NCBI RefSeq assembly: GCF_000381885.1
Contig: NZ_KB907219.1
Location: forward strand, 1 to 64,000
DNA from: Actinomadura atramentaria DSM 43919
GTDB taxonomy: Bacteria > Actinomycetota > Actinomycetes > Streptosporangiales > Streptosporangiaceae
Direction: 5' to 3'
Length of the DNA stretch: 64,000 nucleotides
Under the pieces are notes generated by a model, which was not told where the DNA came from, searched no databases, and saw only the letters and a program-made list of their open reading frames with translations. Positions 47,679 through 55,711 of this stretch are shown piece by piece (position 1 is the stretch's first letter; each line of letters begins with the position of its first letter). Position numbers and translations under genes: made by a program.

Positions 47679-47719
47679 CCGTGTTCCCCGGGCCAAACAC
47701 GGAAGGAAACGCATTGCCG

Positions 47720-48907
47720 ATGCGCACCATCGACGATCTCGACGTCGCCGGGATGCGGGTGCTCGTCCGCGCGGACCTCAACGTGCCGCTGGACGGCGGC
47801 GCCATCACCGACGACGGCCGCATCCGGGCCAGCCTCCCGACGATCGAGGCGCTGCGCGCGCGCGGCGCGAAGGTCGTCGTCTGCGCCCACCTCGGCCGCC
47901 CCAAGGGCGAGCCGCGGCCGGAGCTGTCGCTCGCGCCCGTCGCGGCGCGGCTGGGCGAGCTGCTGGACGCCTACGTGCCGCTGGCGGGCGACACCGCGGG
48001 CGACTCGGCCCGCGCGATCGTCGCCGGACTCGCCGACGGCCAGGTCGGGATGCTGGAGAACCTGCGCTTCGAGGCCGCCGAGACCAGCAAGGACGACGCC
48101 GAGCGCGGCGCGTTCGCCGACCGCCTCGCCGCCTTGGCGGACCTGTACGTCGGGGACGGGTTCGGCGCGGTCCACCGCAGGCACGCGAGCGTGTACGACG
48201 TGCCGCGGCGGCTCCCGCACGCGGCGGGCGGCCTGATCGCCACCGAGGTGGACGTCCTGCGCCGCCTCACCGACGACGTCGAGCGCCCGTACGCGGTCGT
48301 GCTCGGCGGCTCCAAGGTCTCCGACAAGCTCGGTGTGATCGACAACCTGCTGGACAAGGCCGACCGCATCCTCATCGGCGGCGGCATGGTCTTCACCTTC
48401 CTCAAGGCCCAGGGCCACGAGGTCGGCAGGAGCCTGCTGGAGGAGGACCAGCTCGGCACCGTCCGCTCCTACCTGGAGCGGGCGCGCGAGAACGGCGTCG
48501 AGTTCGTGCTGCCGGTGGACGTCGTCGCGGCGACCGCGTTCGCCGCCGACGCCGAGCACGACGTGGTCGCCGCCGACGCGATCCCCGCCGACCGGCTCGG
48601 CCTGGACATCGGCCCCGAGTCCGGCAAGCTTTTCGCCGAGCGGCTCGCCGGGACGCGCACCGTCTTCTGGAACGGCCCGATGGGCGTGTTCGAGATGGAG
48701 CCGTACTCGCACGGCACCCGCGCGGTCGCGCAGGGCCTGCTGGACTCCGGCGCGTTCACCGTCGTCGGCGGCGGCGACTCGGCGGCGGCCGTGCGCAGCC
48801 TCGGCTTCGACGAGGACGCCTTCTCGCACATCTCGACCGGCGGCGGCGCGAGCCTCGAATACCTCGAGGGCAAGACGCTCCCCGGACTGCAGGCACTGGA
48901 GGACTGA
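47720..48907 (+). CDS. pgk: phosphoglycerate kinase
   Basis: A 395-residue enzyme making ATP and 3-phosphoglycerate from 1,3-bisphosphoglycerate. The N-terminus is MRTIDDLDVAGMRVLVRADL, followed by VCAHLGRPKGEP, and the hinge/ATP domain has VVLGGSKVSDKLGVIDNLLD and VFWNGPMGVFEMEPYSHGT; FTVVGGGDSAAAV and HISTGGGASLEYLEG close the active site. An in-frame TTG at 47714 is better spaced from GGAAGGAAA and would add two residues. Six nt separate it from tpiA, so these two share a transcript. Confidence 0.97.
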   Translation: MRTIDDLDVAGMRVLVRADLNVPLDGGAITDDGRIRASLPTIEALRARGAKVVVCAHLGRPKGEPRPELSLAPVAARLGELLDAYVPLAGDTAGDSARAIVAGLADGQVGMLENLRFEAAETSKDDAERGAFADRLAALADLYVGDGFGAVHRRHASVYDVPRRLPHAAGGLIATEVDVLRRLTDDVERPYAVVLGGSKVSDKLGVIDNLLDKADRILIGGGMVFTFLKAQGHEVGRSLLEEDQLGTVRSYLERARENGVEFVLPVDVVAATAFAADAEHDVVAADAIPADRLGLDIGPESGKLFAERLAGTRTVFWNGPMGVFEMEPYSHGTRAVAQGLLDSGAFTVVGGGDSAAAVRSLGFDEDAFSHISTGGGASLEYLEGKTLPGLQALED

Positions 48908-48913
48908 CACCCG

Positions 48914-49708
48914 ATGGCCCCCACCGCACCGTCCCGCAAGCCGCTGATGGCCGGGAACTGGAAGATGAACAAGAACCACCTGGAGGCCATCGCGCTCGTC
49001 CAGCAGCTCGCCTTCACCTTCAAGGAGGCGGACCACGACGCGGTGGACGTGGTGGTCCTCCCGCCGTTCACCGACCTGCGCTCGGTGCAGACGCTGGTGG
49101 ACGCGGACTCGCTCGACATCGCCTACGGCGCGCAGGACGTGTCCCAGCACGCGTCCGGCGCGTACACCGGCGAGATCTCCGGCGCGATGCTCGCCAAGCT
49201 CGGCTGCACGTACGCGACGGTCGGGCACTCCGAGCGCCGCGAGTACCACCACGAGGACGACGCCCTGGTCAACGCCAAGGCCCGCGCCGCGCTCGCGAGC
49301 GACATCACGCCGATCGTCTGCGTGGGGGAGCGGCTGGAGGTCCGCGAGGCGGGCGACCACCTCGCGCACTGCCTCGCCCAGGTCGACGGCGCGCTGAGCA
49401 AGATCTCCGCCGAGCAGGCGGCGGGCCTCGTCATCGCCTACGAGCCCGTCTGGGCGATCGGCACCGGCAAGACCGCGTCCGCGCAGGACGCCCAGGAGGT
49501 CTGCGGGGCGATCCGCGCGCGCGTCGGCGAACTCTACGACGGTGACACCGCCGCGAAGATCCGTATTCTGTACGGCGGGTCGGTGAAGGGCGCGAACATC
49601 GCCGGGATCATGGCCCAGCCCGACGTGGACGGGGCACTGGTCGGCGGCGCGAGCCTCGACGCCGGCGAGTTCGTCAAGATCTGCCGGTACCGGGACCTCC
49701 CGGCCTGA
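48914..49708 (+). CDS. tpiA: triosephosphate isomerase
   Basis: A 264-residue TIM-barrel enzyme interconverting dihydroxyacetone phosphate and glyceraldehyde 3-phosphate. It has the Lys in MAGNWKMNKNHLEA, the catalytic His region VGHSERREYHHED, the catalytic Glu in AYEPVWAIGTGKTASAQ, and the phosphate loop ILYGGSVKGANI. Directly after pgk. A short inverted repeat (ACGCGA 49708-49713, TCGCGT 49727-49732) follows the stop. Confidence 0.97.
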   Translation: MAPTAPSRKPLMAGNWKMNKNHLEAIALVQQLAFTFKEADHDAVDVVVLPPFTDLRSVQTLVDADSLDIAYGAQDVSQHASGAYTGEISGAMLAKLGCTYATVGHSERREYHHEDDALVNAKARAALASDITPIVCVGERLEVREAGDHLAHCLAQVDGALSKISAEQAAGLVIAYEPVWAIGTGKTASAQDAQEVCGAIRARVGELYDGDTAAKIRILYGGSVKGANIAGIMAQPDVDGALVGGASLDAGEFVKICRYRDLPA

Positions 49709-49868
49709 CGCGAGCCATCAATTCGGTCGCGTCCCGGGGGTTCATGCCGAACCAGGCGGGAGTTCGTCGTACCCTTCGTAGCTGACGGGTAAACGCCCGG
49801 CCCGACGCTCCGTCCCGCATCCGAGAACGCCCCGCCCGCGCGGGGGTGGCCAGAGAAGGCGCTGAACT

Positions 49869-50099
49869 GTGATCATCGCAACGTCCATCGTGCTCATCGT
49901 CACGAGCCTGCTGATGGTGGTCCTCGTCCTGATGCACAAGGGTAAGGGCGGCGGACTGTCCGACATGTTCGGCGGCGGAATCTCGTCGTCTCTCAGCGGA
50001 TCGTCGGTCGTGGAGCGCAACCTGGACCGCCTGACCGTCGGCCTCGGCATCATCTGGCTGGCGGCGATCGTGGTCCTCGGTCTGCTGTTCAAGGGCTAG
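49869..50099 (+). CDS. secG: preprotein translocase subunit SecG
   Basis: A 76-residue membrane protein with two hydrophobic segments (MIIATSIVLIVTSLLMVVLV and TVGLGIIWLAAIVVLGLLF) around the cytosolic loop HKGKGGGLSDMFGGGISSSL, the classic SecG pattern. It joins SecYE and aids protein export. The GTG at 49869 has AGAAGG upstream. The position after tpiA is conserved in actinobacteria. Confidence 0.95.
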   Translation: MIIATSIVLIVTSLLMVVLVLMHKGKGGGLSDMFGGGISSSLSGSSVVERNLDRLTVGLGIIWLAAIVVLGLLFKG

Positions 50100-50130
50100 G
50101 GCGCCGGCCGACCGCCGGAGACATGCGAGC

Positions 50131-50179
50131 GCCGCGGCGGCGGCCCGCGCCCGAGGGCGCCGGGGCCGCCCGCCGCGGC
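50131..50179 (+). terminator. long GC hairpin after secG
   Basis: GCCGCGGCGGCGGCCC (50131-50146) pairs with GGGGCCGCCCGCCGCGGC (about 50162-50179) with a bulge, and the loop has a small inner stem (GCGCCC/GGGCGC). It begins 31 nt after the secG stop and ends 21 nt before rbpA. Confidence 0.6.
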
Positions 50180-50200
50180 ATACAGAACGAGGAGTAGTCC

Positions 50201-50575
50201 GTGGGTAGTGGCAACGCGATTCGGGGCAGCCGCGTCGGGGCCGGCCCGATGGGGGAGGCTGAGCGCGGCGACGCGGCCCCCCGCGTCTGGGTCACCTTCT
50301 ACTGCGCCAACCGGCACGAGACCCGGCCGAGCTTCGCGACCGACGTCGCGGTGCCCGAGACGTGGGACTGCCCGCGCTGCGGGTTCCCGGCGGGGCAGGA
50401 CAAGGACAACCCGCCCGCGCCGCCGAAGACCGAGCCCTACAAGACGCACCTGGCGTACGTCAAGGAGCGCCGCAGCGACGCGGACGGCGAGGCCATCCTG
50501 GAGGAGGCCCTGGCCAAGCTGCGCGAGAAGCGCGCCGCGGTGAAGCGCGCGATGGAGGCCGCCGCGCGCGGCTGA
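50201..50575 (+). CDS. rbpA: RNA polymerase-binding protein RbpA
   Basis: A 124-residue actinobacterial factor that binds the principal sigma factor and RNA polymerase, stabilising the open complex. Features in order: N-terminal tail with IRGSRVGAGPMG, core with FYCANRHETRPSFATDV and TWDCPRCGFPAGQDK (zinc-type Cys), basic linker, and C-terminal sigma-interaction helix (EEALAKLREKRAAVKRAM). The GTG start has AACGAGGAG upstream. Exactly the usual length. Confidence 0.97.
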   Translation: MGSGNAIRGSRVGAGPMGEAERGDAAPRVWVTFYCANRHETRPSFATDVAVPETWDCPRCGFPAGQDKDNPPAPPKTEPYKTHLAYVKERRSDADGEAILEEALAKLREKRAAVKRAMEAAARG

Positions 50576-50676
50576 CCCGCCGCCCCCGGCACCGGCGTCC
50601 GGCCCGGCCCCGCCCACCCGGCGGGGCCGGGCCGCGCGCTTTCCCGGTGGCCCCGGCCGGGCGGCGGCCGCTAGGG

Positions 50677-50781
50677 TGGGCGGCACGCGACTGGCGCAGT
50701 CAAGGTGGAACGACCACCGGGAAGCGAACCGTCCGCACACCGCGCGCCTGGGTGTGCGGGTCCCCACGCCGGGACCCGCAC
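50677..50781 (+). promoter_or_regulatory. ZTP (pfl) riboswitch with overlapping terminator, upstream of glyA
   Basis: The leader has the ZTP-class conserved blocks in order: CGCGACTGGCG (50686-50696), GGAACGACCACCGGGAAGCG (50707-50726) and GCCTGGG (50746-50752). Directly overlapping the last block is a perfect 11-bp hairpin, GTGCGGGTCCC (50754-50764) with GGGACCCGCAC (50771-50781). ZTP (ZMP) accumulates when 10-formyl-THF is short, and the class commonly controls glyA and purine genes. Aptamer folding would compete with the hairpin and raise glyA expression. TAGGGT (50672-50677) may be the -10 element. Identified by eye. Confidence 0.85.
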
Positions 50782-50810
50782 GTTCCGGCGACGAGCAGCG
50801 CGGAGGCGCC

Positions 50811-52088
50811 ATGCACCGGCCGTCCCTTCCCCACCTCCACCGCCAGGACCCCGACCTCGCCGGGCTCGTCGAGGCCGAGGCCCGCCGCCAGTTCGAGAAG
50901 ATCCGGCTGATCGCGTCGGAGAACTACGTCTCGCCCGCCGTGCTGGAGGCGACCGGCTCGGTCCTCACCAACAAGTACTCCGAGGGCTACCCGGGCCGCC
51001 GCTACTACGAGGGCCAGCAGAACGTCGACCCGGTCGAGCTGCTGGCGGTCGAGCGGGCGCGGCACCTGTTCGGCGCCGAGCACGCCAACGTCCAGCCGTA
51101 CTCCGGCTCGCCCGCCAACCTCGCGGTCTACGCGGCGTTCCTGCGGCCCGGCGACACCGTCCTCGGGCTGTCGCTGCCGATGGGCGGCCACCTGACGCAC
51201 GGCTGGTCGGTGTCGGCGACCGGGAAGTGGTTCAACGCCGTCCGCTACGAGGTCCGCCGCGACACCGGCCGGATCGACCTCGACCAGGTCCGCGAGCTGG
51301 CGCTCAAGGAGCGGCCGAAGCTGATCTGGTGCGGCGGCACGGCGCTGCCCCGCACGATCGACTTCGCGGCGTTCGCCGAGATCGCGCGGGAGGCGGGCGC
51401 GGTGCTGGCCGCCGACATCGCGCACATCGCGGGGCTCGTCGCGGGCGGCGCGCACCCGTCCCCGGCGGGCCACGCGGACGTCGTCACCACCACGACGCAC
51501 AAGACGCTGCGCGGCCCGCGCGGCGCGATGATCCTGTCCACCGCCGAGCACGCCGCCGCGCTCGACCGGGCCGTGTTCCCCGGGTTGCAGGGCGGCCCGC
51601 ACAACCACACGACCGCCGCCATCGCGGTCGCGCTCGCGGAGGCGGCGCGCCCGGACTTCGCCGAGTACGCGCACCGCGTCGTCGCCAACGCCCGCGCCCT
51701 GGCGGACGCGCTGCTGGAGCGCGGCTACGACCTGATCTCCGGCGGCACCGACACCCACCTGATCCTCATCGACCTGACGAACAAGGGCGTGCCCGGCAAG
51801 CCCGCCGCCCGCGCGCTCGACGCGGCGGGGATCGAGCTGAACCACAACGCCGTCCCGTTCGACCCGCGCAAGCCGTTCGACCCGTCCGGGCTGCGCGTCG
51901 GCACGGCGGCGATCACCACGCGGGGCCTGACGCCCGACCGCATGCCGCAGATCGCGGCGTGGATCGACGAGGTCGTCACCGCGGCGGCGGCCGACCCGGA
52001 CGACGCGTCGGTCGCCGACCGCGTCGCCGCCGAGATCCGCGAGCTGACGGCCGCCTACCCGATGCCGGGCTGGGCGCCCGCGGGCTGA
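50811..52088 (+). CDS. glyA: serine hydroxymethyltransferase
   Basis: A 425-residue PLP enzyme converting serine and THF to glycine and 5,10-methylene-THF. It has LIASENYVSPAVLEATGSVL, then YYEGQQNVDPVELL, the PLP Lys in VVTTTTHKTLRGPRGAMIL, and closes with GTAAITTRGLTPDRMPQIAA. The ATG has GGAGG at 50802-50806, and the leader carries a ZTP riboswitch, tying expression to folate status. Its 3' end overlaps the opposing methyltransferase gene by 34 bp. The genome may have a second glyA. Confidence 0.96.
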   Translation: MHRPSLPHLHRQDPDLAGLVEAEARRQFEKIRLIASENYVSPAVLEATGSVLTNKYSEGYPGRRYYEGQQNVDPVELLAVERARHLFGAEHANVQPYSGSPANLAVYAAFLRPGDTVLGLSLPMGGHLTHGWSVSATGKWFNAVRYEVRRDTGRIDLDQVRELALKERPKLIWCGGTALPRTIDFAAFAEIAREAGAVLAADIAHIAGLVAGGAHPSPAGHADVVTTTTHKTLRGPRGAMILSTAEHAAALDRAVFPGLQGGPHNHTTAAIAVALAEAARPDFAEYAHRVVANARALADALLERGYDLISGGTDTHLILIDLTNKGVPGKPAARALDAAGIELNHNAVPFDPRKPFDPSGLRVGTAAITTRGLTPDRMPQIAAWIDEVVTAAAADPDDASVADRVAAEIRELTAAYPMPGWAPAG

Positions 52089-52855
52089 GCGGCCCGCAGC
52101 ACCACGATCATCCGCCACGCGTCGGGGTCGGACAGGTCCACGTCCCGGAAGTCGCCGTAGCGGGCGACGACCTCCAGCGCGCCGGACAGCCGGACGGCGG
52201 CCGACACCTCGGTCGCCGTCCAGAACCGGTACGGGACGACGTCGTGGAGGGCGCGCGGCTCCGCCCCGGACTCGATCGTCATCGCGACGCGGTCCGGGGC
52301 GATCTGCGTGACGGGGTCCAGCACGTCGTCCGGGCCGCCCCACCGGACGCGGGCGCGCACGCCGTCGCGCTCGACGGTCCAGTCGTTTCCGACGCTCGGG
52401 TCGCCGAGCCGGTCGCGCGGATGCGCCATCTCCACCACGTACAGGCCGCCGGGCGCGAGGTGCGCGGCGGCGCGGTCCAGGTGCGCGACGAACGCGTCGA
52501 GCGTCATCAGGTGCGACGTGGAGTCGAGCATGGTGACGACGAGGTCGAACCGGCGGCCGAGCGCGAACGACGTCATGTCGGCGCGCACGACGTCCAGCGC
52601 GACGCCGTCGTCGGCGGCCCGCTTCGCCGCGTACGCGCACATCGCCGGGTTCAGGTCCAGCGCGGTCGCGGCGACGCCCCGGCGCGCGAACGCGCGGGCG
52701 TGCTCGGCCGGGCCCGCCGCCAGCTCCAGCACCGAGCCGACCGGGCCCGTCCCGTGCTCGGCGCACCAGCCGAGCAGCGCCTCGACCTCCGGTTCGACGT
52801 CGCGGAACGAGCAGGCCAGCTCGTAGGCCCAGGGGTCGTCATAGATGCCGGTCAC
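52055..52855 (-). CDS. class I SAM-dependent methyltransferase
   Basis: A 266-residue methyltransferase with the SAM motif SVLELAAGPAEHARAFARRG, the acidic strand ATALDLNPAMCAYAAK, and RADMTSFALGRRFDLVVTML. The C-terminal part (VRWGGPDDVLDPVTQIAPDR) is a beta-rich insertion typical of small-molecule methyltransferases. The substrate is unknown. The start overlaps the ACT-GNAT gene's end by 17 nt on the same strand, and the C-terminus overlaps glyA on the opposite strand. Both overlaps make it likely that it is co-transcribed with the ACT-GNAT gene. Confidence 0.88.
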   Translation of the reverse strand: MTGIYDDPWAYELACSFRDVEPEVEALLGWCAEHGTGPVGSVLELAAGPAEHARAFARRGVAATALDLNPAMCAYAAKRAADDGVALDVVRADMTSFALGRRFDLVVTMLDSTSHLMTLDAFVAHLDRAAAHLAPGGLYVVEMAHPRDRLGDPSVGNDWTVERDGVRARVRWGGPDDVLDPVTQIAPDRVAMTIESGAEPRALHDVVPYRFWTATEVSAAVRLSGALEVVARYGDFRDVDLSDPDAWRMIVVLRAAQPAGAQPGIG

Positions 52856-53918
52856 CCCGCCATCCTGCCAGCGCGGGGGAGGCGCCGCCGCGCCGTCCGT
52901 CCAGCCGCAGCCGGACCTCGACGACGCCGGGCTCCTCGGTGCGGACCGTCCGGCCGCCGAGCGCGGTCAGCAGCCGCCGCATCCGGGCGTTCTCGCTGAA
53001 CGTCGTCGCGCGCAGCTCGACCAGGCCCCGGTCGCGGCCCAGCTCGACCAGCAGGCGGGTCAGGACGCGGCCCAGGCCCCGGCCCTGCCACGCGTCCTCC
53101 ACCAGGAACGCCAGCTCCGCGACGCCGGGGTCCAGGACGTGGATGAGGTGCGCCATCGCGACCACCGACCCGTCCGGTCCCTCGGCGAGCAGCGTCACGC
53201 CGTGCCACGGCTCGCAGAACCGCTCCAGCGCGCGCCGCGGCGGCGCGGGCTTGGCGCTGAAGTAGCGGAGCCGCCGCGTCTCCAGCGAGCACCGCCCGTG
53301 CATCGCGCGGACCGCGTCGGCGTCGCCGCCGCGCATCGGGCGGATCGTGACGGCGGTGCCCTCGGCCAGCACGGCGCGGCGGGACGCGGGCGGCGGCCCG
53401 GCGGCGGGCAGCGCCGACCGGACCATCGCGTCGGCGCGGGCCGCCTCGGTGGCGGTGAACGGCAGGCCGGGGCGGTTCAGCAGGACGGCGCGGCGCTCCC
53501 CGACGGGCACGGCCAGGGTCTCGCCGCCCGCGCCCGCCGCCGCGTGCGCGGCGGGGGCCCAGCGGGCGCCGGGCGCGCGCAGCAGCTCGCCGAGGACGTC
53601 CGGCAGCGCGTCCGGCTCGGCGCGCAGCCGGGCGGCCAGGACGAGCGCGCGCGTGGTCTCGTCCACGAGTTCGCGCGGGCGCGCCGGGACGACCGCCGTG
53701 CGGACGCCGCCCGCCCCGGCGAGCGCGCGGTGCAGCCCGGCGGCGGCGTCGCCCTCCCGGCCGGGGACGTCCACGATGAACTCGTCCACGACGCCGTCCG
53801 GGCCGAGCTGGACCGACAGGCCGAGGATGTTGGCGCCCCGCCGGGCCAGGGCGGCGGTGAGCAGGGCCAGCCGGCCGGGCCGGTCCTCGATCTCGGCGCG
53901 GACGCGCAGCAGCGGCAT
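52839..53918 (-). CDS. ACT domain-GNAT acetyltransferase fusion
   Basis: A 359-residue protein. Residues 1-75 are an ACT domain (RAEIEDRPGRLALLTAALAR then GANILGLSVQLG), which usually binds an amino acid. A linker of about 110 residues with Ala/Arg bias follows. Residues about 185-345 are a GNAT domain: VTIRPMRGGDADAVRAMHGR, ELAFLVEDAWQGRGLGRVL (acetyl-CoA loop QGRGLG), ELRATTFSENARMRRLL. An acetyltransferase regulated by a small ligand is the natural reading, with protein or small-molecule acceptors both possible. In other actinobacteria, cyclic nucleotides or amino acids gate protein acetyltransferases of this shape. Divergent from the gene at 54066. Confidence 0.85.
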   Translation of the reverse strand: MPLLRVRAEIEDRPGRLALLTAALARRGANILGLSVQLGPDGVVDEFIVDVPGREGDAAAGLHRALAGAGGVRTAVVPARPRELVDETTRALVLAARLRAEPDALPDVLGELLRAPGARWAPAAHAAAGAGGETLAVPVGERRAVLLNRPGLPFTATEAARADAMVRSALPAAGPPPASRRAVLAEGTAVTIRPMRGGDADAVRAMHGRCSLETRRLRYFSAKPAPPRRALERFCEPWHGVTLLAEGPDGSVVAMAHLIHVLDPGVAELAFLVEDAWQGRGLGRVLTRLLVELGRDRGLVELRATTFSENARMRRLLTALGGRTVRTEEPGVVEVRLRLDGRRGGASPALAGWRGDRHL

Positions 53919-54029
53919 GGAACGTTCCTTCCGGATCGCGGCGAACGCTTACCACGCCACCCTCACCGGCGGTTGTTACGCGACCGCTACGACATCGTGA
54001 GCTGACGGTTTCACATTGCGGACAAGGGC

Positions 54030-54058
54030 TTGAGCGGCCGCCGCCCACCGCCTAGCGT
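54030..54058 (+). promoter_or_regulatory. promoter of a leaderless mRNA
   Basis: TTGAGC (54030-54035), 17-nt spacer, TAGCGT (54053-54058), a good housekeeping-sigma match. The predicted start, 7 nt downstream, falls at about 54065, next to the GTG at 54066, with no ribosome site between. Confidence 0.6.
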
Positions 54059-54065
54059 GCGAAGG

Positions 54066-54716
54066 GTGATCGAGCCTCTGCGCGGCGGACACCCGGACCG
54101 GAACCCCGGCGGCGGGCGGCTCCCCGCCCTGCGGCCCGGCCTCCTCAGCGACGAGCAGCGCGACGTCTACGAAGCCGTGACGGGCGGCCCGCGCGGCGCC
54201 CGGCCCGCGCCGTTCCCCGTCGCCGACGCCGAGGGCCGGCTGAACGGCCCGTTCAACGCGATGCTCTACAGCCCGCACGTCGGGATGCCGCTCCAGGAAC
54301 TGGGCGCGGCCCTGCGGTTCCGCACGGGGTTCACCCGGCGCGAGCGCGAGATCGCCGTGCTCGTCGTCGCGCAGCACTGGCGGTCGGACTTCGAGTGGTT
54401 CGCCCACGAGCGGCTGGGCCGCCGCGCCGGGCTCACCGAGGACGAGCTGACCGCGCTGCGCGAGGGCCGCGCGCCGCTGCTGGCCGACGTCCGCGAGCGC
54501 GTCGTCCACGAGGCCGCCCGCCAGCTCGCCGCCGACGGCGACCTCGGCGACGCCGTCTACACCGAGGCGATCGCGGCGCTCGGCCGCGCCGTGCTCGTGG
54601 AGCTGGTCACCCTGGTCGGCTACTACGCGGGCCTCGCGCTGCAACTCCGCGTCTTCCGCACCGGCGTCCCGGCGGGGGAGACCGCTCCCACCTGGACGGA
54701 GAGGGACGATGAGTGA
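54066..54716 (+). CDS. carboxymuconolactone decarboxylase family protein
   Basis: A 216-residue helical protein. The family core is ALRFRTGFTRREREIAVLVV followed by AQHWRSDFEWFAHERLGRRA and GLTEDELTAL; the conserved Glu/His of the pattern EWFAHE are present, while the AhpD-type CxxC is absent, so a peroxidase role is unlikely. A decarboxylase or unknown enzymatic role remains possible. The GTG at 54066 was chosen because a strong promoter ends right before it (leaderless message). The next gene starts 8 nt before its stop, so they are coupled. Confidence 0.8.
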   Translation: MIEPLRGGHPDRNPGGGRLPALRPGLLSDEQRDVYEAVTGGPRGARPAPFPVADAEGRLNGPFNAMLYSPHVGMPLQELGAALRFRTGFTRREREIAVLVVAQHWRSDFEWFAHERLGRRAGLTEDELTALREGRAPLLADVRERVVHEAARQLAADGDLGDAVYTEAIAALGRAVLVELVTLVGYYAGLALQLRVFRTGVPAGETAPTWTERDDE

Positions 54717-55215
54717 CGTCCTGCGCACGCCCCGCCTGGAGCTGGCGCCGGTGAGCATGAGCGACCGGCGGCGGCTGGTCGCTCATTGGACCGGTCCCGC
54801 GGTCCGCGCCCACCTGTTCGGCGACCGGAACGTCTCCGGGGCCGAGATCACCGAGATCATCGCCGCGAGCGAGCGCGGCTTCGCGCTCCACGGCTACGGG
54901 CTCTGGACGGTCCGCCCGGCGGGCGGCGGCCCGCTGGTCGGGATGGCCGGGCTGCGGCGCAGCGGCGCGGACGAGGCGGAGGCCGAGATCGTCTACAGCC
55001 TCGAACCCGACCGGTGGGGGCGGGGCCTGGCGGCGGAGGCCGCCGGGGCGCTGCTCGGGTACGCGTTCGCCGCGACCGGCCTGCGGCGCGTCACCGCCGA
55101 GGTCGACGCGCCCGGCACGGTGCCCGCGCGGGTCGCCGAGGGGCTCGGCATGCGGCGGCACCGGCACGACCCGGACGGCAGCGTCCACTACGCCGCCGAG
55201 CGGGCCTCAGCCTGA
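54709..55215 (+). CDS. GNAT family N-acetyltransferase (RimJ/RimL type)
   Basis: A 168-residue acetyltransferase: MSDVLRTPRLELAPVSMSDR at the start is typical for the RimJ/RimL group; the acetyl-CoA binding region is YSLEPDRWGRGLAAEAAGAL, followed by RRVTAEVDAPGTVPARVAEG. The acceptor is unknown (a protein N-terminus or a small amine). The ATG lies inside the previous gene, with GAGAGGGA before it. Convergent with the thioredoxin-fold gene, overlapping it by 9 bp. Confidence 0.85.
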   Translation: MSDVLRTPRLELAPVSMSDRRRLVAHWTGPAVRAHLFGDRNVSGAEITEIIAASERGFALHGYGLWTVRPAGGGPLVGMAGLRRSGADEAEAEIVYSLEPDRWGRGLAAEAAGALLGYAFAATGLRRVTAEVDAPGTVPARVAEGLGMRRHRHDPDGSVHYAAERASA

Positions 55216-55641
55216 GAGCATCCGCTCGATGTCGGCGGTCGCCGTCGCGCCCGCGACCATCTCGCCGTTCCCGAACACCAGCGTCGGCGTCGCGTCCACC
55301 CGCAGCTCCTCGGCGGCCAGCCGCAGCCGCGCGATCGGCGCGTGCGGGTCCGGCGGGTCCAGCGGCGGCCGCTCGTCCACCATCCACGCGTACCACGCGG
55401 CGGCGCGGTCGTCGGCCGCCCAGATCCGGCGGGCCGTCTCGTCGGACCCCGGATAGATCTCCAGCGGCAGCAGCAGCGTGTGGACGGTCAGGTCGTCGAC
55501 GGCCGCCAGCTCGTCGCGGACCAGCCGCCGCGTGTACGGGTCCTGCGGGTCGCCGAACAGCGCCAGCCGCCGGCTCCCGTCGCCCCGCACGTCGGTGAAG
55601 GCCAGGTCGAGCGGCAGGTCCCCGAACCGCACATCCGCCAT
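55207..55641 (-). CDS. DsbC-like thioredoxin-fold protein lacking the CxxC
   Basis: A 144-residue protein that follows the DsbC/DsbG catalytic domain closely: LALFGDPQDPYTRRLVRDEL where active enzymes have FxDPxCPYCxxL, then TVHTLLLPLEIYPGSDETAR, then RIWAADDRAAAWYAWM, and the cis-Pro region ATPTLVFGNGEMVAGA. Both cysteines of the CxxC are replaced (D-P-Y-T), so disulfide chemistry is not possible here. No signal peptide is visible, so it is probably cytosolic, again unlike DsbC. It may bind a partner through the fold. Divergence from DsbC could also be an old, distinct family. The start is the ATG at 55641. Confidence 0.72.
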   Translation of the reverse strand: MADVRFGDLPLDLAFTDVRGDGSRRLALFGDPQDPYTRRLVRDELAAVDDLTVHTLLLPLEIYPGSDETARRIWAADDRAAAWYAWMVDERPPLDPPDPHAPIARLRLAAEELRVDATPTLVFGNGEMVAGATATADIERMLSG

Positions 55642-55711
55642 GTCCGATCCCCCCGAATGATCGTTACGCTGCGGATATACCCGGCGCGTGCGGCCGGAAC
55701 CGCCGGGCGGG

